From Cytophagales bacterium (lineage in GTDB: Bacteria; Bacteroidota; Bacteroidia; Cytophagales; Cyclobacteriaceae), in NCBI GenBank assembly GCA_029262955.1, contig JAJCYL010000609.1, positions 1-5,350 on the forward strand: DNA of 5,350 nt. The letters are read 5' to 3'. The notes under the pieces are model-generated. The model was not told where the DNA came from. It did no database searches and saw only the letters and a list, made by a program, of their open reading frames with translations. Made by a program: the position numbers and the translations under genes. Below, piece by piece: positions 1 through 5,350 of the stretch (position 1 is the stretch's first letter; the number at the start of each line of letters is the position of its first letter).

Positions 1-226
1 AGAATACACCATGATAAACTTCCTCTGACTCTACGAATTGCTCTCGTTTAAATTCCTCAACTGACAGGAAATAATAATCTTTCCCATTAATTTCAGTGCT
101 CCTTGGCGCCCGGGTAGTAGCGGATATAGAGAATTGAAGATTTGGGAAAACATCAATAAGGTGATGTACAATCGTTGTTTTCCCCGAACCGGAGGGAGCG
201 CTAAAGATTATAGCCTTTCCTTGCAT
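1..226 (-). CDS. gmk: Guanylate kinase, N-terminal part (cut by window edge)
   Basis: Guanylate kinase phosphorylates GMP (and dGMP) with ATP to give GDP in the cytoplasm, on the way to GTP. I read 75 codons by reverse-complementing the sequence; the family is usually about 190-205 residues, so roughly the first 40% is present and the rest lies beyond position 1. The protein starts MQGKAIIFSAPSGSGKTT, with a P-loop at residues 10-18 (K16, T17). The GMP-binding stretch SISATTRAPR follows at 33-42, then NGKDYYF at 47-53. S35, R39, R42 and Y51 match the known GMP-contact residues of yeast guanylate kinase. The segment around EEVYHG at 68-73 also fits the family. The ATG directly abuts the stop codon of the upstream anti-sigma gene (TAAATG, no gap), which suggests translational coupling and a shared transcript. 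The identification is firm; the C-terminal half and lid cannot be assessed. Confidence 0.95.
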   Translation of the reverse strand, partial: MQGKAIIFSAPSGSGKTTIVHHLIDVFPNLQFSISATTRAPRSTEINGKDYYFLSVEEFKREQFVESEEVYHGVF

Positions 227-472
227 TTAATCAATTTCCGCAATTTTAACCTTTATTGTGTTAATGAGGTCAAGCGGAACTTTTTTATTCTCTAGTCGAG
301 TCTTTAAAGCAGTTCTAATCTCTTTTTCAATGTTGAAATTTTCAAGGCATTGCATACACATCTCAAGGTGTTCTGTCAGGTAATTCTCCTGCTCTGCAGG
401 AGCCTCATTGTCCAGAACCAGATGTATCAACTCGAGGCATTTTTCAACCTCAGGACAATTAGTATTTTGCAT
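227..472 (-). CDS. Small zinc-finger anti-sigma factor, RsrA-like
   Basis: This 81-residue cytoplasmic protein has no membrane segment. It carries the zinc-binding anti-sigma (ZAS) signature HLEMCMQC, with H35, C39 and C42, plus upstream cysteines C6 and C12, one of which could be the fourth ligand. The layout follows RsrA, the redox-sensitive anti-sigma factor of Streptomyces: an N-terminal Cys, a helix ending in LDNE (20-23), the HxxxCxxC motif, CLENF-like residues just after it, and a C-terminal helix after VPLDL (65-69). RsrA holds its sigma factor until thiol oxidation forms a disulfide and releases zinc. The gene lies 45 nt downstream of the ECF sigma gene, so sigma sequestration is the likely role. 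Thiol sensing is inferred: the ligand set fits, but many ZAS proteins are not redox sensors. No clear Shine-Dalgarno sequence precedes the ATG. It could otherwise be annotated simply as a zf-HC2 protein. Confidence 0.85.
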   Translation of the reverse strand: MQNTNCPEVEKCLELIHLVLDNEAPAEQENYLTEHLEMCMQCLENFNIEKEIRTALKTRLENKKVPLDLINTIKVKIAEID

Positions 473-517
473 TTGAATGTAGGTTTAGTAGGTATTAAGT
501 AATAGCAAAATGTCAAT

Positions 518-1156
518 TCATGGTTTATTGTTCTGGTCTTTATAGCCCATACTCAGGGCGTATTTGTTTAGTCTTTCTTTCAATAAATTTCTAGCTCTAT
601 GCAATCTCGACCTAATGGTACCGATTGGAATGTCTAAAATTTTAGCCATTTCCTCATAGGTGAAATCTTCGAGATCACAAAGAATAATTACTGTTCTAAA
701 ATCGACAGCTAGTGAATTTAATGCCGTAGTAACCTCATCACCAATCATGTGCTGAAGGCTATCTACTCTAAGGTCAGTAGTAATAGTTTCATCAACTTCG
801 TCCGAATTGTAGTAAGTTTCAACCTCCTGGTAATCTACTTTGGTAGGTTCTTTACTCCTCTTCCGAAACTCATTAATAAAACTGTTCTTCAGAATTCTGA
901 ACAACCATGCTTTCGCATTAGTTCCCTGTTGAAAAGAGTTAATGAAACGATACGCTTTCAGGTATGTTTCCTGTACCAGATCCTTCGCATCGTCTTCGTC
1001 AAAACTTAAGCGGTAGGCAAAATTGTACATGGAGGTAATATGAGGCAGGAACTCGTTATTAAACAAGCGGTCTTTCTCAGCCGAACTGTAGTTATTATTC
1101 TTTGCTAAGCTCTCCTCATTTTCTTCCCCAGACCTCAATTCCTGGTCTTCTTCCAT
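518..1156 (-). CDS. ECF RNA polymerase sigma factor, SigR/RpoE-like
   Basis: This 212-residue group 4 sigma-70 factor directs RNA polymerase to a stress regulon. Region 2 spans about residues 35-101: DAKDLVQETYLKAYRF (56-71) is the core-binding and -10 recognition helix area, followed by GTNAKAWLFRILKNSFIN (78-95) and a basic end FRKR. Region 4 spans about 140-199; its helix-turn-helix, with YEEMAKILDIPIGTIRSRLHR at 167-187, reads the -35 element. An acidic linker (107-128) joins them. The GTNxKAWLxRILxNxFIN run and the REP/KEP that follows closely resemble Streptomyces SigR, which fits with the RsrA-like anti-sigma gene just downstream. The acidic N-terminus (about 1-30) is an extra. An in-frame stop 15-17 nt upstream makes the ATG at 1156 the first possible start. 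An out-of-frame ATG lies 19 nt further up. No convincing promoter was found in the 92-nt gap behind ahcY, so autoregulation is possible but not shown. Confidence 0.95.
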   Translation of the reverse strand: MEEDQELRSGEENEESLAKNNNYSSAEKDRLFNNEFLPHITSMYNFAYRLSFDEDDAKDLVQETYLKAYRFINSFQQGTNAKAWLFRILKNSFINEFRKRSKEPTKVDYQEVETYYNSDEVDETITTDLRVDSLQHMIGDEVTTALNSLAVDFRTVIILCDLEDFTYEEMAKILDIPIGTIRSRLHRARNLLKERLNKYALSMGYKDQNNKP

Positions 1157-1204
1157 GGATGTTTTGGTTTGTCATTTCAGTTCTATAAAGATCTGAGTAG
1201 TTTG

Positions 1205-1235
1205 AAAAAAGAGGGTTGAGACATTCCCCAACCCT
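1205..1235 (-). terminator. Rho-independent terminator after ahcY
   Basis: Read on the minus strand, AGGGTTG (1229-1235) pairs perfectly with CAACCCT (1212-1218) across a 10-nt loop. One C and then six T residues (1205-1210) follow. It begins 13 nt beyond the ahcY stop codon and so should end the ahcY transcript before the sigma-factor gene, making the sigma, anti-sigma and gmk cluster a separate unit apart from read-through. Confidence 0.85.
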
Positions 1236-1248
1236 TATTCATGAATGC

Positions 1249-2556
1249 TTAATATCTGTAATATTCAGGTTTGAATGGCCCCTCAACTTTCACACCGATG
1301 TAGTCGGCCTGATCCTTTGTTAAATTATCCAATACTACACCAATCTTGGCTAAATGCAACCTGGCTACCTCTTCATCAAGATGCTTAGGAAGCATATAAA
1401 CCTGATTTTCGTAATTGTCAGTATTAATCCAAAGTTCCAATTGAGCCAATACCTGGTTGGTAAACGAATTTGACATTACAAAAGATGGGTGCCCTGTGGC
1501 ACATCCGAGATTTACCAATCTCCCTTCAGCCAAAATTATGATTTCATTTCCATCAACATTATAGAGGTCAACTTGCGGCTTTATCTCCTCTTTGGTGTTG
1601 CCATAGTTATCATTTAACCATGCCATATCAATTTCATTGTCGAAATGACCAATGTTACAAACAACAGCTTTGTCTTTTAGTGATTTGAAATGCTCTGCTT
1701 TGATGATGTCTTTGTTTCCGGTTGCAGTGACAACAATGTCTACTTCTTTAACGGCATCAATCATTTTCTTGACCTCATAACCATCCATAGCAGCTTGTAA
1801 TGCACAGATGGGATCAATCTCACTCACAATTACTCGCATTCCAGCACTTCTCAATGAAAGAGCTGATCCTTTACCAACATCACCATATCCAGCAACCGCT
1901 GCAACCTTTCCGGCCAACATTAAGTCCGTGGCTCTTCTAATTGCATCCACTAAAGATTCACGACATCCGTATTTGTTGTCAAACTTCGACTTAGTTACTG
2001 AGTCGTTTACATTGATTGCAGGCATTGGCAAGGTGCCTTCCTGCACTCGCTCGTACAATCTGTGTACGCCCGTAGTTGTCTCCTCTGAAACGCCTTTAAT
2101 ATTATGGATCAATTCCGGGTATTTATCCAAAACCATATTAGTCAAATCACCTCCGTCATCAAGGATCATATTCAATGGTTTTCTATCCTCACCAAAAAAT
2201 AAGGTCTGCTCTATTGCCCAATCAAATTCCTCAGCACTCATTCCCTTCCACGCATAAACTGCGATTCCTTTAGCAGCGATAGCCGCGGCCGCATGGTCCT
2301 GAGTTGAGAAAATATTACATGATGACCAGGTCACTTCCGCTCCCAAATCGATCAAGGTTTCGATTAGCACGGCCGTTTGGATGGTCATATGAAGACAACC
2401 AGCAATTCTGGCACCTTTTAAAGGCTTTTCTGCTCCATACTTCTCACGAAGTGACATTAATCCTGGCATTTCTGCTTCCGCAAGTCGTATCTCTTTTCTG
2501 CCCCAATCGGCTAAAGAAATGTCCTTAACTTTGTATTTAAGATAAGTTTCAGTCAT
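1249..2556 (-). CDS. ahcY: Adenosylhomocysteinase (SAH hydrolase)
   Basis: AhcY reversibly splits S-adenosylhomocysteine into adenosine and homocysteine using tightly bound NAD. It removes the inhibitory by-product of SAM-dependent methylation in the cytoplasm and feeds the methionine cycle. The 435-residue protein aligns along its whole length with the family. The substrate domain carries GCLHMT (H56), the signature SCNIFSTQDHAAAAI (79-93), LDDGGDLTN (132-140, catalytic Asp), SEETTTG (157-163, E159) and SVTKSKFDN (186-194, K189 and D193). The Rossmann domain has GKVAAVAGYGDVGKG (216-230). Further motifs are CNIGHFDNEID (300-310), GHPSFVMSNSFTNQV (355-369, H356) and the C-terminal PFKPEYYRY, whose Lys and Tyr reach the NAD of the neighbouring subunit. 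The length matches the short form, about 432 residues as in human, without the roughly 40-residue insert of many bacterial enzymes. It stands alone, with its own promoter and terminator. The ATG lacks a Shine-Dalgarno sequence, as is usual in Bacteroidota. Confidence 0.98.
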   Translation of the reverse strand: MTETYLKYKVKDISLADWGRKEIRLAEAEMPGLMSLREKYGAEKPLKGARIAGCLHMTIQTAVLIETLIDLGAEVTWSSCNIFSTQDHAAAAIAAKGIAVYAWKGMSAEEFDWAIEQTLFFGEDRKPLNMILDDGGDLTNMVLDKYPELIHNIKGVSEETTTGVHRLYERVQEGTLPMPAINVNDSVTKSKFDNKYGCRESLVDAIRRATDLMLAGKVAAVAGYGDVGKGSALSLRSAGMRVIVSEIDPICALQAAMDGYEVKKMIDAVKEVDIVVTATGNKDIIKAEHFKSLKDKAVVCNIGHFDNEIDMAWLNDNYGNTKEEIKPQVDLYNVDGNEIIILAEGRLVNLGCATGHPSFVMSNSFTNQVLAQLELWINTDNYENQVYMLPKHLDEEVARLHLAKIGVVLDNLTKDQADYIGVKVEGPFKPEYYRY

Positions 2557-2597
2557 TTTGAATTATTGATTACAAGTATCTGTTTTAAAACGAAGTG

Positions 2598-2628
2598 CAA
2601 AGGTATTTGTTTTTAGCAATTTGATAAA
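2598..2628 (-). promoter_or_regulatory. Bacteroidota-type promoter of ahcY
   Basis: On the minus strand, TACCTTTG (2598-2605) matches the Bacteroidota -7 consensus TAnnTTTG exactly. Nineteen nt upstream lies TTTA (2625-2628), one base from the -33 consensus TTTG. Transcription would start near 2590, giving a leader of only about 35-40 nt before the ahcY ATG. That is too short for a SAM or SAH riboswitch. This is a motif match, not a mapped start. Confidence 0.7.
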
Positions 2629-2649
2629 CCTACAGGTAAATTATATAAA
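2620..2649 (+). promoter_or_regulatory. Possible yidD promoter
   Basis: On the plus strand, TTTG (2620-2623) could be a -33 element. TTGATA (2621-2626), 17 nt and TATAAA (2644-2649) also form a classical sigma-70-like pair. The -7 region matches the Bacteroidota TAnnTTTG consensus poorly. A start near 2655 would leave almost no leader before the GTG start of yidD. The site overlaps the -33 element of the divergent ahcY promoter. This is a tentative call on an AT-rich stretch. Confidence 0.3.
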
Positions 2650-2657
2650 AAGCGAAG

Positions 2658-2939
2658 GTGGAAGAACTTAAGGAAAATAAGAAGGCAATTGCGTCTGGCA
2701 AAAGGATTGACAGCTCAAAACCCAGCTTGCTAAGAAGGTTATTCGCGTTGCCTATTCTGTTTTATCAATATAGTATTTCTCCATTGATTCCTCCTTCCTG
2801 CCGGTATCAACCAACCTGTTCAGAATATGCCAAACAGGCTATTTTCAAATATGGAATATTTAAGGGCTTCTGGCTTGGGCTAAAAAGATTTAGCCGCTGC
2901 CATCCGTGGGGTGGAACGGGTTATGACCCTGTTCCTTAA
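2658..2939 (+). CDS. yidD: Membrane protein insertion efficiency factor YidD
   Basis: YidD is a small inner-membrane-associated protein that assists insertion and folding of membrane proteins alongside YidC. The 93-residue product carries the family core: an amphipathic or hydrophobic helix at 24-44 (LLRRLFALPILFYQYSIS and on), then PPSCRYQPTCSEYAKQAI (45-62, with C48 and C54), KYGIFKGFWLG (64-74), and RCHPWGGTGYDPVP (80-93, with C81) at the very end. The start is GTG; an in-frame TAA at 2646-2648 rules out anything further upstream, and no in-frame ATG exists. This gives an N-terminal extension of about 23 mostly charged residues before the core. A TTG at codon 24 would give a more compact, typical protein, so the start is less certain than the gene. 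It is not in the common rnpA-yidD-yidC cluster; it is divergent from ahcY and converges on the aminotransferase gene with a 7-nt gap. Confidence 0.93.
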   Translation: MEELKENKKAIASGKRIDSSKPSLLRRLFALPILFYQYSISPLIPPSCRYQPTCSEYAKQAIFKYGIFKGFWLGLKRFSRCHPWGGTGYDPVP

Positions 2940-2941
2940 AT

Positions 2942-2969
2942 AAGTTTTAACTGAGCTTAGCTAAAACTT
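2942..2969. terminator. Palindrome at convergent gene ends, possible two-way terminator
   Basis: A 28-nt imperfect inverted repeat, with arms AAGTTTTAACT and AGCTAAAACTT, begins 2 nt after the yidD stop and covers the stop and last codons of the aminotransferase gene. The stem is about 10 bp, AT-rich and has one mismatch, around a 6-nt loop. The plus-strand side is followed by a pyrimidine-rich run (CTTCTTTAATT) rather than a clean T tract. The position fits a shared terminator, but the weak stem and poor T tract keep this tentative. Confidence 0.4.
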
Positions 2970-4155
2970 CTTTAATTCTCTTCATAGCCTCTTTTAATTC
3001 CTTATCAGAAGCGGCATAAGATATTCTAATGCAGTCTGGTGCGCCAAAAGCGTCGCCAGTTACCACCGAAACTTTCGCTTCATTCAGAATATACAAGGAC
3101 ATATCGTTGGCATTATTAATCGTCATTGTGCCATTACTCTTACCAAAGAAGTTACTGATATCGGGAAAAATGTAAAAAGCTCCCGAAGGAACATATGTTT
3201 TCATCCCAGGAATTTCATCTAACAGACCCAATACAAGGTCACGACGTCGAAGATATTCAGCAGTCATATCTCTGGTAGGGCCAAGGTCAGCCTTCAAAGC
3301 TGCCAATGCCGCTCTTTGAGCAATGGAATTAGCGCCAGATGTTATTTGGCCTTGCACTTTTTCGCAAGCTTTGGCGATGGCAACAGGAGCAGAAATATAT
3401 CCAATTCGCCATCCAGTCATGGCAAAACCCTTAGAGAACCCGTTCACAGTAATTGTCCGATCCTCAACTTCCGGAAATGAGCCAATGCTCACATGGCCTC
3501 CCGAAAAATTAATGTGTTCGTAAATCTCATCGGAGATAATCAGGACGTTCGGATGTTTCTCCATGACTTTAACAATTCCAGCAATCTCATCTTTGGTGAA
3601 GACTGAACCGGTTGGATTGCTTGGTGAGGAGAAGAGTATGGCCTTTGTTTTATCTGTAATAACTGCGTCCAAATCTTGTGCCGTCACTTTGAAATCATTC
3701 TCGATGGTGCCGACAGCAAAGACTGGCTTTGCTCCTGCAAATAATGCCACGTCCCTATAACTTACCCAATAGGGTGTGATGATGACAATTTCATCACCTG
3801 GGTTTGATATAGAAATAATTACGTTCGCTATAGACTGCTTTGCTCCCGTTGAGACAACGATATTTTCGGCTTTTGATTTTATCCCATTCTCGGTTCTAAG
3901 TTTTTCAGCTATGCCCTCTCTCAAATCCATGTAGCCGGGTACTGGTGGATAACCGAAGTATTTCCCTTCATCAATGGCAGCCTTGGCAGCTTCCTGAATG
4001 TGTTTGGGTGTTTTGAAATCAGGTTCTCCAATGCTCAAACTGATGATGTCAATACCTTCAGCTTTCATTTCCCTGGCTTTTCTTGCCATGGCCAGTGTAG
4101 CTGATTCAGCCATATTAATAATTCGGTCAGCCAGGATAGAATTAAAATCTGTCAT
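2947..4155 (-). CDS. aspC: PLP-dependent class I aminotransferase, aspartate aminotransferase Ib type
   Basis: This fold type I PLP enzyme transfers an amino group, most likely between aspartate and 2-oxoglutarate, in the cytoplasm. With the ATG at 4155 the protein has 402 residues, a full family length. Motifs in order: LSIGEPDFKTP (40-50), GYPPVPGY (68-75), STGAKQ (102-107), PYWVSYRD (128-135), SPSNPTG (177-183, N180), SDEIYEH (208-214, D209 and Y212), GFSKGFAMTGWRIG (239-252, with K242 the PLP Schiff-base lysine and R250), PSGAFYIF (323-330) and CIRISYA (375-381, R377 binding the substrate alpha-carboxylate). K106 in GAKQ corresponds to the lysine that binds the distal carboxylate in the Thermus enzyme, supporting subgroup Ib and acidic substrates; some members also use prephenate. 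A longer reading frame reaches a TTG at 4185, but the ATG at 4155 starts MTDFNSILADRI, as relatives do. The exact substrate cannot be fixed from sequence. Confidence 0.93.
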   Translation of the reverse strand: MTDFNSILADRIINMAESATLAMARKAREMKAEGIDIISLSIGEPDFKTPKHIQEAAKAAIDEGKYFGYPPVPGYMDLREGIAEKLRTENGIKSKAENIVVSTGAKQSIANVIISISNPGDEIVIITPYWVSYRDVALFAGAKPVFAVGTIENDFKVTAQDLDAVITDKTKAILFSSPSNPTGSVFTKDEIAGIVKVMEKHPNVLIISDEIYEHINFSGGHVSIGSFPEVEDRTITVNGFSKGFAMTGWRIGYISAPVAIAKACEKVQGQITSGANSIAQRAALAALKADLGPTRDMTAEYLRRRDLVLGLLDEIPGMKTYVPSGAFYIFPDISNFFGKSNGTMTINNANDMSLYILNEAKVSVVTGDAFGAPDCIRISYAASDKELKEAMKRIKEVLAKLS

Positions 4156-4257
4156 AGGTGTGATTTTGATGGCGAAAATAATCAATATGTCACAGGTCTC
4201 CTATGAGATTACTGGCATAAACATGAGTGGACCATTACGTTTGAGAAACTTTCAATA

Positions 4258-4282
4258 AAAGGTTCCGGAATTCGGAATTTTT
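4258..4282. terminator. Short hairpin between lipoprotein and aminotransferase genes
   Basis: TTCCG (4263-4267) and CGGAA (4273-4277) form a 5-bp stem around GAATT. On the plus strand this extends by two G-U and three A-U pairs. Read on the minus strand, the direction of the lipoprotein transcript, the stem is followed by CC and TTTT. It starts about 29 nt past the lipoprotein stop codon and may be a weak terminator. The rest of the 150-nt gap (4156-4305) shows no convincing promoter for the aminotransferase gene. Confidence 0.3.
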
Positions 4283-4305
4283 AAATATTCGTGCAGGACA
4301 ATTGG

Positions 4306-5253
4306 TCAATCTGGCATCCTTATCCTTCGTATAGCTGTTGGAATAAGTATGCGAGAAGACCCCAAAGAGTCTGAGGCTTCATTGACATATAAAAATTTAC
4401 CATCAGGGCTAAAATCCAGATCATTTGGCAGTGAAAAAGTAGCTTCAAGTCTTGATCCGTTCTTTCTACCTCGTGTTCCTGTACCTGCAAATAGTTCTAA
4501 ATCTCCGGTCATTGAGACTTTGTAGATTTGGTTAGCAGCTCTCCCCACCACATACAAATAACCACTTCGATAAACCAAGTGTCCATTGTTATTTCCCGGA
4601 ATAGTAGCAAATACAGATGGAGTACCATCCGGCTCTATTTTTATAACATCGCCATTGTAGAAATTAGCAGTGTAGAAATTTCCTCCTTCGTCTTTTGTAA
4701 TTCCATTTGGGCATTTGAAAATATCTCCCTCACTAAATCTGATATTTTCACCAGTTTTGGTGATTTTTCTTAGTGTGCTATTTCCACAATTACATACAAT
4801 CAAATCACCATTCAGATCGAAGGCTAAACCAACCGGAGCAACCAGGCTATCCTTTACGAAATCAGAAATCTCACCTAGTTTGGTTCTCTTCGTAACAGAG
4901 CTCCCTCGGATGTTGGATTGATAGAAATTGCCGTCAGCATCGAACTCACTACCCGAAGCGCCAAGTAAGCTATCCATATATACAGAAACCTGCCCGTCAG
5001 GGGTGATTTTAAAAACCTTACTTACAACCTTAAAGTCTGGATTAATTTGACCCAAAAAAGGCCCGAAGTCAGAAGAATATATATTTCCCTCGGCATCAAC
5101 TGAAACACCTCCTGTTCCTCCATATAAATCATCTACCAGGGTTTCAACTTCTTTCTCGTCAGAAACAGAACTCTTGTTACCTTGCGAAGAACATGCAGTA
5201 ACAAGAGCAATAATTGCCAGGTGAAGAACAAACTGCTTTGAGATGCGATTCAT
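4306..5253 (-). CDS. Lipoprotein with NHL-like beta-propeller repeats
   Basis: This is a 315-residue exported protein with a lipoprotein signal: the basic start MNRISK, a hydrophobic stretch (8-19) and the lipobox LVTAC with C21 as the lipidated cysteine. The mature part is a run of beta-propeller blades of NHL or SMP-30 style. Repeats of the form D-x-x-G-N-x-Y-x-x occur near residues 50-63, 102-115, 143-165, 185-206, 227-247 and 279-294. The stretch LFAGTGTRGRKNG followed by ATFSLPNDL (254-279) is typical of NHL proteins. Six or so blades are expected. Such propellers bind ligands or proteins, and a few are lactonases, but no catalytic set is evident, so the function is unknown. Serine at +2 after C21 argues against inner-membrane retention. 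C154, C156 (in VCNCGN) and C181 are unusual for an exported protein. An in-frame TAA at 5266-5268 makes the ATG at 5253 the first possible ATG start. No clear promoter was seen. Confidence 0.85.
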   Translation of the reverse strand: MNRISKQFVLHLAIIALVTACSSQGNKSSVSDEKEVETLVDDLYGGTGGVSVDAEGNIYSSDFGPFLGQINPDFKVVSKVFKITPDGQVSVYMDSLLGASGSEFDADGNFYQSNIRGSSVTKRTKLGEISDFVKDSLVAPVGLAFDLNGDLIVCNCGNSTLRKITKTGENIRFSEGDIFKCPNGITKDEGGNFYTANFYNGDVIKIEPDGTPSVFATIPGNNNGHLVYRSGYLYVVGRAANQIYKVSMTGDLELFAGTGTRGRKNGSRLEATFSLPNDLDFSPDGKFLYVNEASDSLGSSRILIPTAIRRIRMPD

Positions 5254-5350
5254 ATTCTTTAATTTTTAATTCTTTCGAAAAAGTATGGTATCGAGGCCAA
5301 TTGCGATAGTCCAGACATTGAAATGGTGGGGTACCAAAGATTCAGATGAG

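Noticed and set aside
1224..1229. GGGAAT on the minus strand upstream of the sigma gene, like the -35 of SigR promoters.
   Set aside because: It lies in the loop and stem edge of the ahcY terminator, and 18 nt downstream the bases are CAA rather than GTT, so the second promoter element is missing.
1808..2257. A 149-codon open frame on the plus strand inside ahcY, and similar ones inside the sigma, aminotransferase and lipoprotein genes.
   Set aside because: They lie antisense to strongly conserved genes and their translations resemble no protein family I know.
2557..2600. Possible SAM or SAH riboswitch in front of ahcY.
   Set aside because: The leader after the promoter is only about 35-40 nt and shows no matching stems.
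4156..4185. N-terminal extension of the aminotransferase by ten codons.
   Set aside because: It would begin at a TTG. The ATG at 4155 matches the usual start of the family, and the AGGAG upstream is too far from the TTG (13 nt) to support it.
5254..5350. Open reading on both strands at the right edge: two minus-strand frames ending in TAA just before the lipoprotein ATG, and a plus-strand ATG at 5285 running off the window.
   Set aside because: Only 20-30 codons are visible in each, the frames overlap and none gives a recognisable motif, so no gene can be chosen. More sequence to the right would decide.

Overview
The window looks like a chromosomal housekeeping segment from a marine-type, low-to-moderate GC Bacteroidota bacterium, probably of the Cytophagales group. 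This is inferred from three things: starts without Shine-Dalgarno sequences, a good Bacteroidota-type promoter (TTTA, 19 nt, TACCTTTG) in front of ahcY, and the overall style of the proteins. No mobile element, tRNA, rRNA, CRISPR array or phage gene was found.

Layout from left to right. Positions 1-1156 hold a minus-strand cluster transcribed leftwards: an ECF sigma factor (518-1156), a small zinc-finger anti-sigma factor (227-472) and the start of guanylate kinase gmk (1-226, cut by the window edge). The sigma and anti-sigma proteins resemble the thiol-responsive SigR/RsrA pair of actinobacteria. The gmk ATG directly follows the anti-sigma stop codon. Next come the ahcY terminator (1205-1235) and S-adenosylhomocysteine hydrolase ahcY (1249-2556, minus). 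A compact divergent intergenic region (2557-2657) separates ahcY from yidD (2658-2939, plus), a small factor that helps membrane protein insertion. yidD converges, with a 7-nt gap, on a PLP-dependent class I aminotransferase of the aspartate aminotransferase Ib type (2947-4155, minus); a 28-nt imperfect palindrome lies over the junction. A lipoprotein beta-propeller with NHL-like repeats (4306-5253, minus) ends the window. The last 97 bases hold nothing that can be assigned.

How the genes relate: AhcY clears the SAH left by methylation, Gmk makes GDP for nucleotide pools, the aminotransferase feeds amino-acid and nitrogen metabolism, and YidD serves the envelope. These are separate functions placed side by side, not one pathway. 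The only local regulatory unit is the sigma/anti-sigma pair, which may share its transcript with gmk. I found no convincing new biological system; the most interesting point is the SigR/RsrA-like pair coupled to gmk.
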